Shown: positions 7,010-15,346, numbered from the stretch's first letter. The stretch is DNA of 24,951 bases from Bdellovibrionales bacterium (GCA_020434375.1 JAGRAY010000007.1:1-24951), one strand, 5' to 3'. Translations and numbers: made by a program. Notes: generated by a model from the letters alone, not told the origin.

Positions 7010-8475
7010 AGCGTGGGAACTCTTTCATGAAAAAGAGTTTCTTGTTCAAAAGAATAAGCCGTTTCAAATAAAGTTTTTTCAGCAAAGGGTTTCCCAATGA
7101 GTTGAATACCCATGGGCCTTGAGTCATTGGTAAAGCCACTTGGAATAGAAATTCCTGGTAATCCCGCAATGGGAACAGGAACGGTAAAGGCATCAGACAA
7201 ATACATATCAAGAGGGTTTTCGTTTTTGCTTCCTAATGGAAATGCAGGGCTCGGCGTTGTAGGCGTTAGAATAACATCGACGTTCTGAAACGCATTCATA
7301 AAGTCCTGCCGGATCAGACTGCGAACTTTTTGAGCCTTGAGGTAGAAAGTATCGTAGTAACCTGTACTTAATACAAAGGTTCCCAATAGAATCCTTCTTT
7401 TTACTTCCGGACCAAATCCTTCGGAACGAGACTTTGCATAGGTATCTTCGACATTCATGGAGCGTGGGCTTCTTGCTGTAAAACGAATGCCATCATATCG
7501 TGCAAGATTCGCAGATGCCTCGGCAGGGGCTAAAACATAGTAGCAAGCAATACCGTAATCAAGATGAGGGAGTGAGACGTCAGTAATCACTGCACCGAGT
7601 TTTGCGTAGATCTCGATCGATGCCAATACATTGTCACGAATCAACGGATCAATTCTCTCCGTCAGAAGTTCTCGAGCGAAACCTATTTTTAAACCCTTTA
7701 AGTCTCTAACAGAATCTAAGGCCTTGTAAGTGATCTCATTGGGATGCTTTGAAGAAGTTGAATCCATAGGATCATGCCCGCAAAGCGAATCGTAAACCAT
7801 AGCGTTGTCTTTGACGGTTCTTGTCAGAGGTCCGACTTGGTCCAGAGACGATGCAAAAGCTATAATTCCGTAGCGACTGACGCGGCCGTAAGTAGGTTTA
7901 AGCCCAACAACACCACAAAACGCTGCGGGCTGTCGTATTGATCCACCCGTGTCTGTACCCAAAGCTGCCGGAACTAATCTTGCCGCCACGCTGGCTGCAG
8001 ATCCTCCACTGCTTCCTCCAGGAGCAAAGCCATGTTTCCAAGGGTTGTGAACAGGGCCAAAGGCAGAGTTCTCGTTAGAAGATCCCATGGCAAATTCATC
8101 ACAATTTGTTTTGCCGACAATAACGGCACCCGCATCCAAAAGTTTTTTTGCGACAGTACTGTGATATGGAGAAACAAAATCTTTTAGAAATTTACTGCCC
8201 GCCGTAGCTCCAACATCTTTCATCAAAATATTGTCTTTAAGAGCGATTGGAATACCCGTAAGTGGCAAGACATTATCTTTATTGGCAATTCTTTTGTCCG
8301 CAAGTTCAGCAAGTATCAAGGCTTGATCTCGTATCACTGAAATAAAGGTGTTGAGGTTTGAGTTGTACTTTTCTATACGCTGTAAATAGTGTTGCGTGAT
8401 TTCTACAGAGCTGATGCTACCTTTATCTAGGAGTTCACGGAGTTCTGAAAGCGTCCAATCTTTTGGAGGAGGCAT
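7006..8475 (-). CDS. gatA: Asp/Glu-tRNA amidotransferase subunit A
   Basis: GatA, 489 residues, the amidase subunit that hydrolyses glutamine and passes ammonia to GatB. The Ser-cisSer-Lys triad of the amidase signature family is intact: Lys80 in PIALKDNI, Ser155 in APGGSSGGSA and Ser179 in TGGSIRQPA. GLKPTYGRVSRYG and SSLDQVGPLTRTV are also standard. It starts at ATG 8475, 2 bp after the gatC stop codon. The gatC-gatA-gatB order is the common bacterial arrangement. A complete GatCAB implies that this organism makes Gln-tRNA and/or Asn-tRNA by the indirect route; which one cannot be told here. Confidence 0.97.
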   Translation of the reverse strand: MPPPKDWTLSELRELLDKGSISSVEITQHYLQRIEKYNSNLNTFISVIRDQALILAELADKRIANKDNVLPLTGIPIALKDNILMKDVGATAGSKFLKDFVSPYHSTVAKKLLDAGAVIVGKTNCDEFAMGSSNENSAFGPVHNPWKHGFAPGGSSGGSAASVAARLVPAALGTDTGGSIRQPAAFCGVVGLKPTYGRVSRYGIIAFASSLDQVGPLTRTVKDNAMVYDSLCGHDPMDSTSSKHPNEITYKALDSVRDLKGLKIGFARELLTERIDPLIRDNVLASIEIYAKLGAVITDVSLPHLDYGIACYYVLAPAEASANLARYDGIRFTARSPRSMNVEDTYAKSRSEGFGPEVKRRILLGTFVLSTGYYDTFYLKAQKVRSLIRQDFMNAFQNVDVILTPTTPSPAFPLGSKNENPLDMYLSDAFTVPVPIAGLPGISIPSGFTNDSRPMGIQLIGKPFAEKTLFETAYSFEQETLFHERVPTL

Positions 8476-8477
8476 GA

Positions 8478-8780
8478 CTATTTTTCTTCTCCGATCATTC
8501 GAGGGACTTTAAAGAAAAAGTCCTGTCGATCTGGAGCATTTTGAAAAACAAGCTCTTGATCCAAAGAAGGCTTTACCTTGTCCTCTGACAGAGGTGTTTT
8601 TGTCTCTTCAGAAACAAACTGAGTAGGTTTGATTTGATCTACATTGGCGCTGGCTAGTTTTTCTGTAAATGACAAGATTCGATTAAATTCAGATAGCTTT
8701 TGATCGAGTTCAGAATCGTCGATTTCTAGTTGTGCGAGACGCGCAATTTTTTTTATGTCACTTTTTGTGAGAGGTGTCAT
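8478..8780 (-). CDS. gatC: Asp/Glu-tRNA amidotransferase subunit C
   Basis: GatC, 100 residues, the small belt-like subunit that wraps GatA and stabilises it against GatB. It shows the family pattern: LTKSDIKKIARLAQLEIDDSE at the start, a coiled FNRILSFTEKLASANVD helix, then PLSEDKV and APDRQDFFFKVPRMIGEE at the end. It is the promoter-proximal gene of the run leading to ilvE. The 133-bp gap to the divergent lpoB start must hold both promoters; I see only a weak candidate on this strand (TTGTGC, 16 nt, AATACT at 8849-8822). Confidence 0.93.
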   Translation of the reverse strand: MTPLTKSDIKKIARLAQLEIDDSELDQKLSEFNRILSFTEKLASANVDQIKPTQFVSEETKTPLSEDKVKPSLDQELVFQNAPDRQDFFFKVPRMIGEEK

Positions 8781-8901
8781 TTTTCGGTCTCAGAGCTACC
8801 ATAAAGAGAAAAGCGGAGCCAGTATTATTTATGAGAACGTTGGCACAACTGGGCATAGATGGAGATTTTTAAAAATTCAGCTAATATGCAGTAAAATGAA
8901 A

Positions 8902-8908
8902 AAGGAGG
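8902..8908 (+). promoter_or_regulatory. strong Shine-Dalgarno for lpoB
   Basis: AAGGAGG lies 5 nt before ATG 8914. It is stronger than most ribosome sites in this window and fixes the lpoB start. Confidence 0.7.
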
Positions 8909-8913
8909 CATAA

Positions 8914-9489
8914 ATGAAGAAGACACTAAGTATACTATTTTTGGGATTGCTCGTTGGATGTGTTGCTAAAAGCAATAGAGTTGGCGTGGATACGGACGAA
9001 CCGTTTTCGGACACAGAAACATCCAGTAAAGATTTGGTTGTGGTATCCGAGGAAATGGTTCGTTCATTGCTACAGTTGCCCCAGATATCAAAAGCAACTA
9101 AACCACCTAGAATCGCATTCTCCGACGTGAAGAATGAGACAAACGAGATTCTGAACAAAAATCTATTTATCGAGAAAATGAGAACATTGCTTTTAAAGAA
9201 CGCAGCGGGAAAGATGGTTTTTCTTGATCGAGAGATCAGCAGCGATATCGAAAAGGAACGTGCAGCAAAGCGTTCAGGCTCAGTGACATCATCCTCTTCC
9301 AAAACAAAATCAGGTGCAGATTTTTTTCTAACCGGAAAACTATCTTCGATAGACAAACAATCTGGCGGAAAACGTTCGACATATACGCGTTATGCATTTC
9401 GTCTGACCGATGCTGAAAGCACAGATATATTGTGGGAAGACGAATACGAGGTAAAAAAAGTTGGAAAAGCGGGGCTTTACGATCGTTAA
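8914..9489 (+). CDS. lpoB: LpoB-family PBP activator lipoprotein
   Basis: A 191-residue lipoprotein (lipobox LLVGC, Cys16) of the LpoB/PF13036 type. In enterobacteria LpoB is anchored in the outer membrane, reaches through the peptidoglycan and activates the bifunctional synthase PBP1B. The globular domain (about 60-190) shows family features: PPRIAFSDVKNET, a long helix FIEKMRTLLLK, FLDRE, then GADFFLTGKLSSI and YAFRLTDAESTDILWEDEYEVKK. A low-complexity Ser/Thr/Asp linker follows the signal, as in E. coli LpoB. It is the first of three genes; its end overlaps the next by 29 bp. The neighbours (COG3014, YcfL) match the known enterobacterial and Vibrio context, which strengthens the call. Whether a PBP1B-like partner exists here cannot be seen. 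Confidence 0.88.
   Translation: MKKTLSILFLGLLVGCVAKSNRVGVDTDEPFSDTETSSKDLVVVSEEMVRSLLQLPQISKATKPPRIAFSDVKNETNEILNKNLFIEKMRTLLLKNAAGKMVFLDREISSDIEKERAAKRSGSVTSSSSKTKSGADFFLTGKLSSIDKQSGGKRSTYTRYAFRLTDAESTDILWEDEYEVKKVGKAGLYDR
9448..9451 (+). promoter_or_regulatory. Shine-Dalgarno supporting a TTG start
   Basis: GAGG lies 9 nt before TTG 9461 inside the end of lpoB. No ATG or GTG exists in frame between this site and the lipobox of the downstream protein, so TTG 9461 is the likely start. Confidence 0.55.
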
Positions 9490-10654
9490 GAATATTCTCT
9501 CGATTTTTTTTCTTGGGCTAATTTTTGCGTGCAGTACGCGTATTCCACCAGCAGTTATCGAGGCATACGAGGCCTGCCAGTATGATAAGGCTGCTGCTAC
9601 CTTAAAGAAGAAAGCAGACCGCCAAGACAAAGATACGGTGCTGTATCAGTTGGCACTTTTATCGACATCTATGCGTTCAGCAGACTGGAACCTGATGGAA
9701 AAATCATTTAACGCTGCATCCCAGGTGATGTGGAGTTACGCGGGCAAGGGCAAAGGAACGGCAAGCCTTGCCAGTAGTGAAGCTATCAAAATTTTCAAAG
9801 GAGAACCTTTTGAAAAAGCGATGGCTTCAATTTATGGAGGCATTTTGTATTACAATCGAGGAGAGCTCGACAATGCCAGGGCCGCTTTTGCGAAATCACT
9901 TTTGGCTATGGCTCAAAAAAAAATTGAAAATCGGCAAGATTTTGCATTGGGATATTTTTTGCAAGCCAAAACATTTCTGAGATTGGGCGATGTTGACAAC
10001 GCTAAAATTGCTCTTGGCAAAGCTGAAAAAGTTTATCCATATGGAAAGTCGATTTTTGACTTAGATCGTTTAAAGTCAAGTAACGTCATTTTTCTCGTCG
10101 AGGTGGGGCAAGGTCCACTCAAAAAAAGAGCAGGCCCTGGTGATAGTTTGGTTGAGTGGCAAAGGAGGTCATATCCAGAGACTTCGGCTGTCATATTTGA
10201 AAACCAGCAACCCCTTTTAAATCCTGTCGAGATACTGGACTTAACGGCTCAGGCGCGCTCAAAAGGAAAAACAGGAAAAGACACGGTACAAACTGTAAAA
10301 GGTGTGACTCGTGAAGCTGCAACGGCAACAGCTATTATTGCCGCGGGTGAAGCAGCCAAGGGCAATGAAACTGCAGGGTGGGTTGCACTGGGCGCGGGCC
10401 TCTTTGCGGCGGCAAATCAGTCTCAAGCAGATGTTCGACAATGGGAATTTTTACCAGATAAGATGCTGGTGTCAGCAAAACATTTGGAACCTGGCCAATA
10501 TCAGTTTAGGGTGAGGTACGTAGATCATGGACAGAGCGATCTGACAGGCATGGATCAAATGTGGAACTATACGGTAACTAATGATAGTAGTACTATTTTC
10601 CTGGTTCCAAGAACAAGGTGTAAGGTAAACCCGTGGATAGGAGGACGTAAATGA
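9461..10654 (+). CDS. COG3014-type TPR lipoprotein
   Basis: A 397-residue lipoprotein begun at TTG 9461 (GAGG 9 nt upstream), overlapping lpoB by 29 bp. The signal ends in lipobox LIFAC (Cys24). Residues about 30-195 are helical repeats of TPR type (EACQYDKAAATLKKKA, GGILYYNRGELDNARAAFAKSLLA, LRLGDVDNAKIALGKAEKVYP). After them comes IFLVEVGQGPLKKRAGPGD, a Gly/Ala-rich segment (about 285-325) and the QSQADVRQWEFLPDKM and LEPGQYQFRV phrases seen in the COG3014 family. Members of that family are encoded next to lpoB and ycfL in gammaproteobacteria. The exact function is unknown; the operon suggests a role in outer-membrane control of peptidoglycan synthesis. The coding sequence and lipobox are certain; the family call is from memory of the pattern. 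Confidence 0.85.
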   Translation: MEKRGFTIVKNILSIFFLGLIFACSTRIPPAVIEAYEACQYDKAAATLKKKADRQDKDTVLYQLALLSTSMRSADWNLMEKSFNAASQVMWSYAGKGKGTASLASSEAIKIFKGEPFEKAMASIYGGILYYNRGELDNARAAFAKSLLAMAQKKIENRQDFALGYFLQAKTFLRLGDVDNAKIALGKAEKVYPYGKSIFDLDRLKSSNVIFLVEVGQGPLKKRAGPGDSLVEWQRRSYPETSAVIFENQQPLLNPVEILDLTAQARSKGKTGKDTVQTVKGVTREAATATAIIAAGEAAKGNETAGWVALGAGLFAAANQSQADVRQWEFLPDKMLVSAKHLEPGQYQFRVRYVDHGQSDLTGMDQMWNYTVTNDSSTIFLVPRTRCKVNPWIGGRK

Positions 10655-11040
10655 TGAAACACTTAGTCATAACATTGTTACTTGCTTTGGCGTTTGGTGG
10701 TTGTGGCCCCTATGCGCCAACGACAAATACAAAACCACTTCAAGAAAAAGAAAAAATTGTTTTACTCGACTGGCCTCTTAAGAATCTAAACGTAGTTAAG
10801 CATTCTGCAAATCGGACCGAATCTGGGCAACTAGCCGTGCAGTTGGAAATGGAAAATGAAAAAGGCAAAGATATTTGGACAGACGTACAGGTGATTTTCA
10901 AAGATGCAAACGGAGCTGAAATCGAACGAACCTCATGGGAACCCTTTCTTTTTCATAAGAGAACGGTAAGTTCGTATAAAAAAGTTTCGATGAAAACCGA
11001 TGCTGCCGATTATCGTATTTTAATTAGAAACGAGCGCTAA
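10651..11040 (+). CDS. ycfL: YcfL-family (DUF1425) lipoprotein
   Basis: A 129-residue lipoprotein with AGGAGG at 10639-10644. ATGs at 10651 and 10654 are both well placed; the first overlaps the stop of the upstream gene (ATGA). Lipobox FGGC. The mature part has the DUF1425 immunoglobulin-like pattern: LNVVKHSANRTESGQLAVQLEMENE, then WTDVQVIFKDANGAEIERTSWEPFLFH and a closing ADYRILIRNE strand. In E. coli ycfL is directly beside lpoB, so its position third after lpoB supports both calls. The biochemical role of YcfL is not established. Its 3' end overlaps convergent tadC by 21 bp. Confidence 0.85.
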   Translation: MMKHLVITLLLALAFGGCGPYAPTTNTKPLQEKEKIVLLDWPLKNLNVVKHSANRTESGQLAVQLEMENEKGKDIWTDVQVIFKDANGAEIERTSWEPFLFHKRTVSSYKKVSMKTDAADYRILIRNER

Positions 11041-11790
11041 TAGATCGATCATAATTGGCCCTAAAATAAGAATAAGAGTCACAGGAAAAATCAACCCTAA
11101 AAGTGGAACGAGCATTTTGAAAGGCGCTTTTTGTGCCCTCAATTCAAAGTGTTGAAATAGCTCTTGTCTGATTTGAACGGCTTGTTCTTTGAAAACGAAG
11201 GAGATGCTAGTTCCATAGACCTCGGACGTTTCAATGGCATTGGCGAGATTTTCAAATGCCGAAATTCTATTTCGTTCATAAAGAAGCTGAAATGCTTCCG
11301 TCCGTGATACACCAACATCCATGGTTTTGATGACCCGTTGAAATTCTTGTCTTAGAATATTACTTTCTTTGTCTTGGCACAGTGTGATGAGAGCGCCGTA
11401 TAAGTCGTTTCCGGCAGACATGATCATAGATAGCAAATCTAGCTCATTTGGCAAAAGGGCAAATAGGTGATCTTTTCTTCCAGACGCCACAATTCTAATC
11501 AGCGAAATAGGAATATAGGTTATCAATAACGCTCCGGAGAGTACAAATGCATTTGCTAAGATCAATGCGTAACCCAAAACGATTGGCAGTCCAAGAAAGA
11601 TCCAAAGAGTATAAAGATCGACCAGATTTTGAAAATCGTACTTGAGCCCCGATTCAATATATTTAGATTCGATATGAGAAGATAACCAAGACTTAAAACG
11701 AGCTCTTTGCTTTGAATAAATGGAATCTAGATACTCATGCTTCCCTAAAGCTATGGTGCAAACAATGAGCATCCCAATAAATACGATCAC
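11020..11790 (-). CDS. tadC: TadC-like inner-membrane platform protein
   Basis: A type II secretion GspF-like protein that pairs with TadB to form the inner-membrane platform of the Tad (type IVc pilus) machine. Transmembrane segments are an N-terminal one (VIVFIGMLIVCTIAL), a central pair (LWIFLGLPIVLGYALILANAFVLSGALLIT region) and a C-terminal hairpin (FKMLVPLLGLIFPVTLILILGPIMI). The cytoplasmic GspF helices lie between (LLPNELDLLSMIMSAGNDLYGAL ... FENLANAIETSEVYGTSIS). I favour GTG 11790, which overlaps the tadB stop by 4 bp (GTGA) with AAGGTG just upstream; an in-frame TTG at 11826 would add 12 residues. It is the last gene of the run. Confidence 0.88.
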   Translation of the reverse strand: MIVFIGMLIVCTIALGKHEYLDSIYSKQRARFKSWLSSHIESKYIESGLKYDFQNLVDLYTLWIFLGLPIVLGYALILANAFVLSGALLITYIPISLIRIVASGRKDHLFALLPNELDLLSMIMSAGNDLYGALITLCQDKESNILRQEFQRVIKTMDVGVSRTEAFQLLYERNRISAFENLANAIETSEVYGTSISFVFKEQAVQIRQELFQHFELRAQKAPFKMLVPLLGLIFPVTLILILGPIMIDLLALVSN

Positions 11791-12635
11791 CACGACACCT
11801 TGATCTTTGACAATGCTCGAATCCAAAGCATCCCAATAAGCATTGCGAGCAAAGATCCTAAAACAATTGGAACGCCATAAGTTGAATTTAAAAGTGGATT
11901 AAAGTGCTCACGGTTAAAAACAAAAAATCCTAGGGCAAGTAATATGGGCATGGTGATTCCTATTCGCGCTTGAATTCGACATTGACTAGTAATCGAATCT
12001 AGTTTTTGATGAAACGCCTTTCTTTTTTTAATCAGCTCAATACTGGTTTCCATAAGTTCGGCAAGTGGCGCGCCTGTTTTAATTGACAGTAAAATGCCGG
12101 TTGAAAAAAGATCGAGGTCTGGATGCTTATATCGTTGAACCATAGCTTCGAGAGATTTTTGAAAAGAAACGCCCACTCTGATTTGCTTAAACATGAGTTC
12201 CAGTTCTTGAGATAGTGGAGGCACGCATTTTGAACATGATATTAATAAGGCTTGTTCAATGCTCTGACCAGACCGAATCATGGAATATATCGATGGGATC
12301 CATTGGTGGAATTGAACGATAAATTTTTTCTTGCGGGCTTTTGCGACCAAATACATAAAACTATTTGGTAACAAAATAGCTGTTAATACACCTGCGATCA
12401 CGATGATAGGGTGGCCCGACCAACAAAAGACGATTATCAAAAAGAGTGAAGCGCCTTTGATAAGGTGCATTAACTGTTGACTGGATACGAACACAAAATG
12501 ATCCTGGAGCGATTCAGAAACTGCGTGAAGACGACCTTGTTCGATGAAGTTTTCCAATTGCCCCATTTGACGATAGACAGGCCATATGCCCATGTAGAAT
12601 GCTACGATGAGTGTCAAGCAACCGAGTATGATCAA
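11787..12635 (-). CDS. tadB: TadB-like inner-membrane platform protein
   Basis: A 282-residue GspF-like inner-membrane protein of the Tad secretion system. An N-terminal transmembrane helix is followed by a segment of about 60 residues, a hydrophobic pair (ASLFLIIVFCWSGHPIIVIAGVLTAILLP), the GspF cytoplasmic domain with the typical QFHQWIPSIYSMIRSGQSIEQAL, LELMFKQIRVGVSFQKSL and LLSIKTGAPLAELMETS phrases, and two C-terminal membrane segments. The start is TTG 12635, whose TTGA overlaps the cpaF stop by 4 bp. TadB and TadC normally act as a heteromeric platform driven by the CpaF/TadA ATPase, which is encoded just upstream. Confidence 0.9.
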   Translation of the reverse strand: MIILGCLTLIVAFYMGIWPVYRQMGQLENFIEQGRLHAVSESLQDHFVFVSSQQLMHLIKGASLFLIIVFCWSGHPIIVIAGVLTAILLPNSFMYLVAKARKKKFIVQFHQWIPSIYSMIRSGQSIEQALLISCSKCVPPLSQELELMFKQIRVGVSFQKSLEAMVQRYKHPDLDLFSTGILLSIKTGAPLAELMETSIELIKKRKAFHQKLDSITSQCRIQARIGITMPILLALGFFVFNREHFNPLLNSTYGVPIVLGSLLAMLIGMLWIRALSKIKVSW

Positions 12636-13879
12636 GCGATATTTCCCAATGACTGCATAAGAATGTGACGCTCAGTTTCACTCAAGTCATCTAAAAATCG
12701 AGGTGGAATATGTGTAGATTTAAGTGCGTGATCTTCACCATTTCGACTAAACAAGTCATGCAGTTGTATTGTGTTTTGATCGATACCACATACTTCAGTA
12801 ACACATTGTATCCATCTGGTTCCGGAACGGGTTCTTCTTATGAATATAATTAAGTCTAGTGCAGCCGAGATCTGTTGACGAATAGCTTGCAACGGCAAGT
12901 CGAATCCGGACATTAAAATGAGTGTTTCCAATCTCAGCAAGGCATCTCTGGAAGAGTTGGCGTGAAGCGTTGTTAAGGAGCCTTCGTGTCCGGTGTTCAT
13001 GGCTTGGAGCATGTCGAGAGTCTCATCGCTTCTGCACTCACCAATAATAATTCGATCGGGTCTCATGCGCAGGGCATTTTTTAATAAGTTTCGAATCGTT
13101 ATACTTCCTTTCCCCTCAATGTTTTGAGGTCTGGTTTCCAGTGAAATAACATGAGGCTGAGCCAGATTAAGCTCAGCTGCATCTTCGATTGTAATAATAC
13201 GTTCATTCGGAGGAATAAATGACGAGAGCATGTTGAGCATGGTTGTTTTACCCGTTCCTGTGCCTCCAGCGATTAGAATATTTTTCTTTTTAAGAACACA
13301 TAGGCCTAAAAAGCGTGCGCATTCTTTACTGAGAGAATTGAGTTCAATCAGTTGTTCAATTGAGTGCAGGTGTTTAGAAAATTTACGTATAGTCACCACT
13401 GGGCCATTGAGCGAAATAGGAGGAATAATCGCATTGAACCTTGATCCATCGGGTAGGCGCGCATCAACCATTGGGCTCGACTCATCAACTCTTCTTCCTA
13501 GGGGTGATAGAATTCTACCAATCATATTTCTTAGGCTCAGCTCATTCGTGAACTTAAGCGATGTCGGTTGAATCGTTCCGTCTCGTTCTACCAAAATCGA
13601 TTCAGGCCCATTGACCATAATCTCTGTGACTTCGTCGTCATTAAGTAGACTTTCTATTGGACCTAGACCTACGATTTCATTTAGGAGTTCATATATGAAA
13701 AGGTCATCGGTGGACAATTTCGAATAAAGCGAATGTGATGCAATCCGGGTGACAATTATTTGTCGAACTTTGTCTTTAAATTCGTCGTTTTGAAGTTCAC
13801 TAAGTGCAATTTGTCTCAAACTTAAAAGTTGTGTGATATTTTGATGAATATACTCTTTGGCTTGTTGCTTTAGTTTCAT
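12632..13879 (-). CDS. cpaF: CpaF/TadA secretion ATPase
   Basis: A 415-residue type II/IV secretion ATPase of the CpaF/TadA class, which powers Flp/Tad pilus assembly and in some species retraction. The core is complete: a three-helix N-terminal bundle, the N-terminal domain with IMVNGPESILVERDG, Walker A GGTGTGKT at 205-212, Asp box IITIEDAAEL at 228-237, Walker B region RMRPDRIIIGECR at 271-283, and His box TGHEGSLTTLHANS at 296-309. It lacks the long N-terminal extension found in some CpaF proteins. ATG 13879 lies 5 bp after the cpaC stop, with AGGTG close upstream. Identification is strong. Confidence 0.96.
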   Translation of the reverse strand: MKLKQQAKEYIHQNITQLLSLRQIALSELQNDEFKDKVRQIIVTRIASHSLYSKLSTDDLFIYELLNEIVGLGPIESLLNDDEVTEIMVNGPESILVERDGTIQPTSLKFTNELSLRNMIGRILSPLGRRVDESSPMVDARLPDGSRFNAIIPPISLNGPVVTIRKFSKHLHSIEQLIELNSLSKECARFLGLCVLKKKNILIAGGTGTGKTTMLNMLSSFIPPNERIITIEDAAELNLAQPHVISLETRPQNIEGKGSITIRNLLKNALRMRPDRIIIGECRSDETLDMLQAMNTGHEGSLTTLHANSSRDALLRLETLILMSGFDLPLQAIRQQISAALDLIIFIRRTRSGTRWIQCVTEVCGIDQNTIQLHDLFSRNGEDHALKSTHIPPRFLDDLSETERHILMQSLGNIA

Positions 13880-13884
13880 CGCAC

Positions 13885-15261
13885 CTAGTCCATGACAGAA
13901 GGTTTAAGAAGTTTAATAGTTTTTTTGTTTAGATCCAGTAGACGGCGTTGCACATGAGATTGTGGTAGCCTAGGTGTAATCGTCATAATAAACTCAGACT
14001 CGTTGTCTTGAAACGCGCGGCTCTTGAAAAGTTCTCCAAGAATAGGAATATGCCCTAGAAGAGGAAATTTTCTGACCTGCTTTCTATTTCGTGATTCAAA
14101 TAGTCCTGCTAAAGCGATGGTATCGTTTAGCTCAAGGTCAACCGAGGTTCTAACATGATGCTCTATAAATCCTGGTAATCCGTCGACGCTAACAGAACCA
14201 TTGATATCACTGATTTTTGCAAATATATCGAGAGAGACATTTTTAGATCGATCTGTTTTAGCTGTTATTTCGAGGCGGATGCCATAGGACTTAAAGTCTA
14301 CGGAAGCTGTACGTTCTGAAATGAGTCGAATGGGAATTTCGCCGCCTGCTAAAAACGATGCAGATTGTCCATTTTTACATAGTAGCGTAGGGTTAGACAG
14401 AACTTTAGCGATCCCCTTTTCGATTAAAGCGTTCAGTGTAACAGGATTGTCGTGGCTAAGTATAAGCGAAGAAGAACTGCCAGCAGAAAGCAGACTGTAT
14501 TGACCCTGAGCTGAAAATGATGACGGCCAATTGACACCAATTTGAGATCCGACGTCTTTTCGTACTTCCAAGAATTTTACATCAATTAAAATAGAGTTAT
14601 CCGATCTGAGTTGATGAGTTAGTTCCACTTCCGCGTTTGGAAAAATTGATTGTGCAATACGTTCAACTTCGAAAATTTGATCTTTGGTTTTAACTTCCCC
14701 TGTAACCAAAATACCTCGTTGCTTTTTGAGGATGCTCAATCCTTCAAAGCGATTTTTTAGAAGTTCAGTTTGAATTTGTGCTGCAAGGTAGTCAATAACA
14801 TGTCTGCTAATGTTGATGCGATTTCGAATAAGAGGGTATTCAAAGAGAAGACTTCGAATCTTGACATAGTCTGCTACTCTATAAATATTCCCCTCAATAC
14901 TGACGACCCCGTTTGGATAAGTTTTTACAAACGCACCTTGAATATCTTCAAGTGTGGAATCGGCCTCTCGAGACATCTGGACAGACAGGCTAATCACCGA
15001 AACTGGTATTGATTGTCTGTGACGTTTTTCATCAATAAGGACGAGTTCGGTGTGACCTTCTTTGAGCCCCTTTAAAATGATTTGATTTTGTTGAGAATCA
15101 ACACTCACATCGATAAGCTCTGGATGAAGAACGGCAACTTTCTTGATTCCTTCGAGGGGGAATACGCGTTTTTGGCCTGGAGATAGTTCGAGGGTGTCAA
15201 TAGCGATCGCTGTTTGAAGAATGAAGACTATGAGAAATAAACTACACCGTGAACATTGCAT
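13885..15261 (-). CDS. cpaC: CpaC/RcpA-type pilus secretin
   Basis: A 458-residue outer-membrane secretin of the Tad system. A signal peptide (MQCSRC... ending near TAIA) precedes an N-terminal pilus-secretin domain (about 25-105; LSPGQKRVFPLEGIKKVAVLHPELIDV and LKGLKEGHTELVLID). A BON-like segment follows (about 110-215; YPNGVVSIEGNIYRVADYVKI and GILVTGEVKTKDQ). The secretin core (about 225-425) has VLSNPTLLCKNGQSASFLAGGEIPI, YGIRLEITAK, and DTIALAGLFESRNRKQVRKFPLLGHIPILGELF, the hallmark end of secretins. It is the first gene of the cpaC-cpaF-tadB-tadC run. The 118 bp upstream hold two perfect small hairpins (15327-15363). CpaB, TadZ/CpaE, pilin and TadE/F genes are not in the window. Confidence 0.93.
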   Translation of the reverse strand: MQCSRCSLFLIVFILQTAIAIDTLELSPGQKRVFPLEGIKKVAVLHPELIDVSVDSQQNQIILKGLKEGHTELVLIDEKRHRQSIPVSVISLSVQMSREADSTLEDIQGAFVKTYPNGVVSIEGNIYRVADYVKIRSLLFEYPLIRNRINISRHVIDYLAAQIQTELLKNRFEGLSILKKQRGILVTGEVKTKDQIFEVERIAQSIFPNAEVELTHQLRSDNSILIDVKFLEVRKDVGSQIGVNWPSSFSAQGQYSLLSAGSSSSLILSHDNPVTLNALIEKGIAKVLSNPTLLCKNGQSASFLAGGEIPIRLISERTASVDFKSYGIRLEITAKTDRSKNVSLDIFAKISDINGSVSVDGLPGFIEHHVRTSVDLELNDTIALAGLFESRNRKQVRKFPLLGHIPILGELFKSRAFQDNESEFIMTITPRLPQSHVQRRLLDLNKKTIKLLKPSVMD

Positions 15262-15326
15262 ATTTGTGGTGTTCGCAAGTCTAATGCCACCGCTAAGTCG
15301 ACTATAGACGCTTTGATGACGTTACT

Positions 15327-15343
15327 CGTTCGAAAATCGAACG
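15327..15343. other. small perfect hairpin
   Basis: CGTTCGA-AAA-TCGAACG forms a 7-bp stem with a 3-nt loop in the gap between cpaC and algH. No T-run follows on either strand, so it is not an ordinary intrinsic terminator. It may be a palindromic binding site or an RNA hairpin in the cpaC leader. Confidence 0.5.
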
Positions 15344-15346
15344 CAA

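Noticed and set aside
8814..8824. CGGAGCCAGTA resembling the end of the REP-like core
   Set aside because: Only 11 bp match and the rest of the element is absent, so chance is a sufficient explanation.
8822..8849. Minus-strand promoter TTGTGC-16 nt-AATACT for gatC
   Set aside because: Both boxes are weak. It is mentioned under gatC but not listed as a feature.
8877..9356. Minus-strand frame of 159 codons opposite lpoB
   Set aside because: It is antisense to lpoB, which has a lipobox, a strong Shine-Dalgarno and family motifs. The antisense product is low-complexity Ser/Phe-rich.
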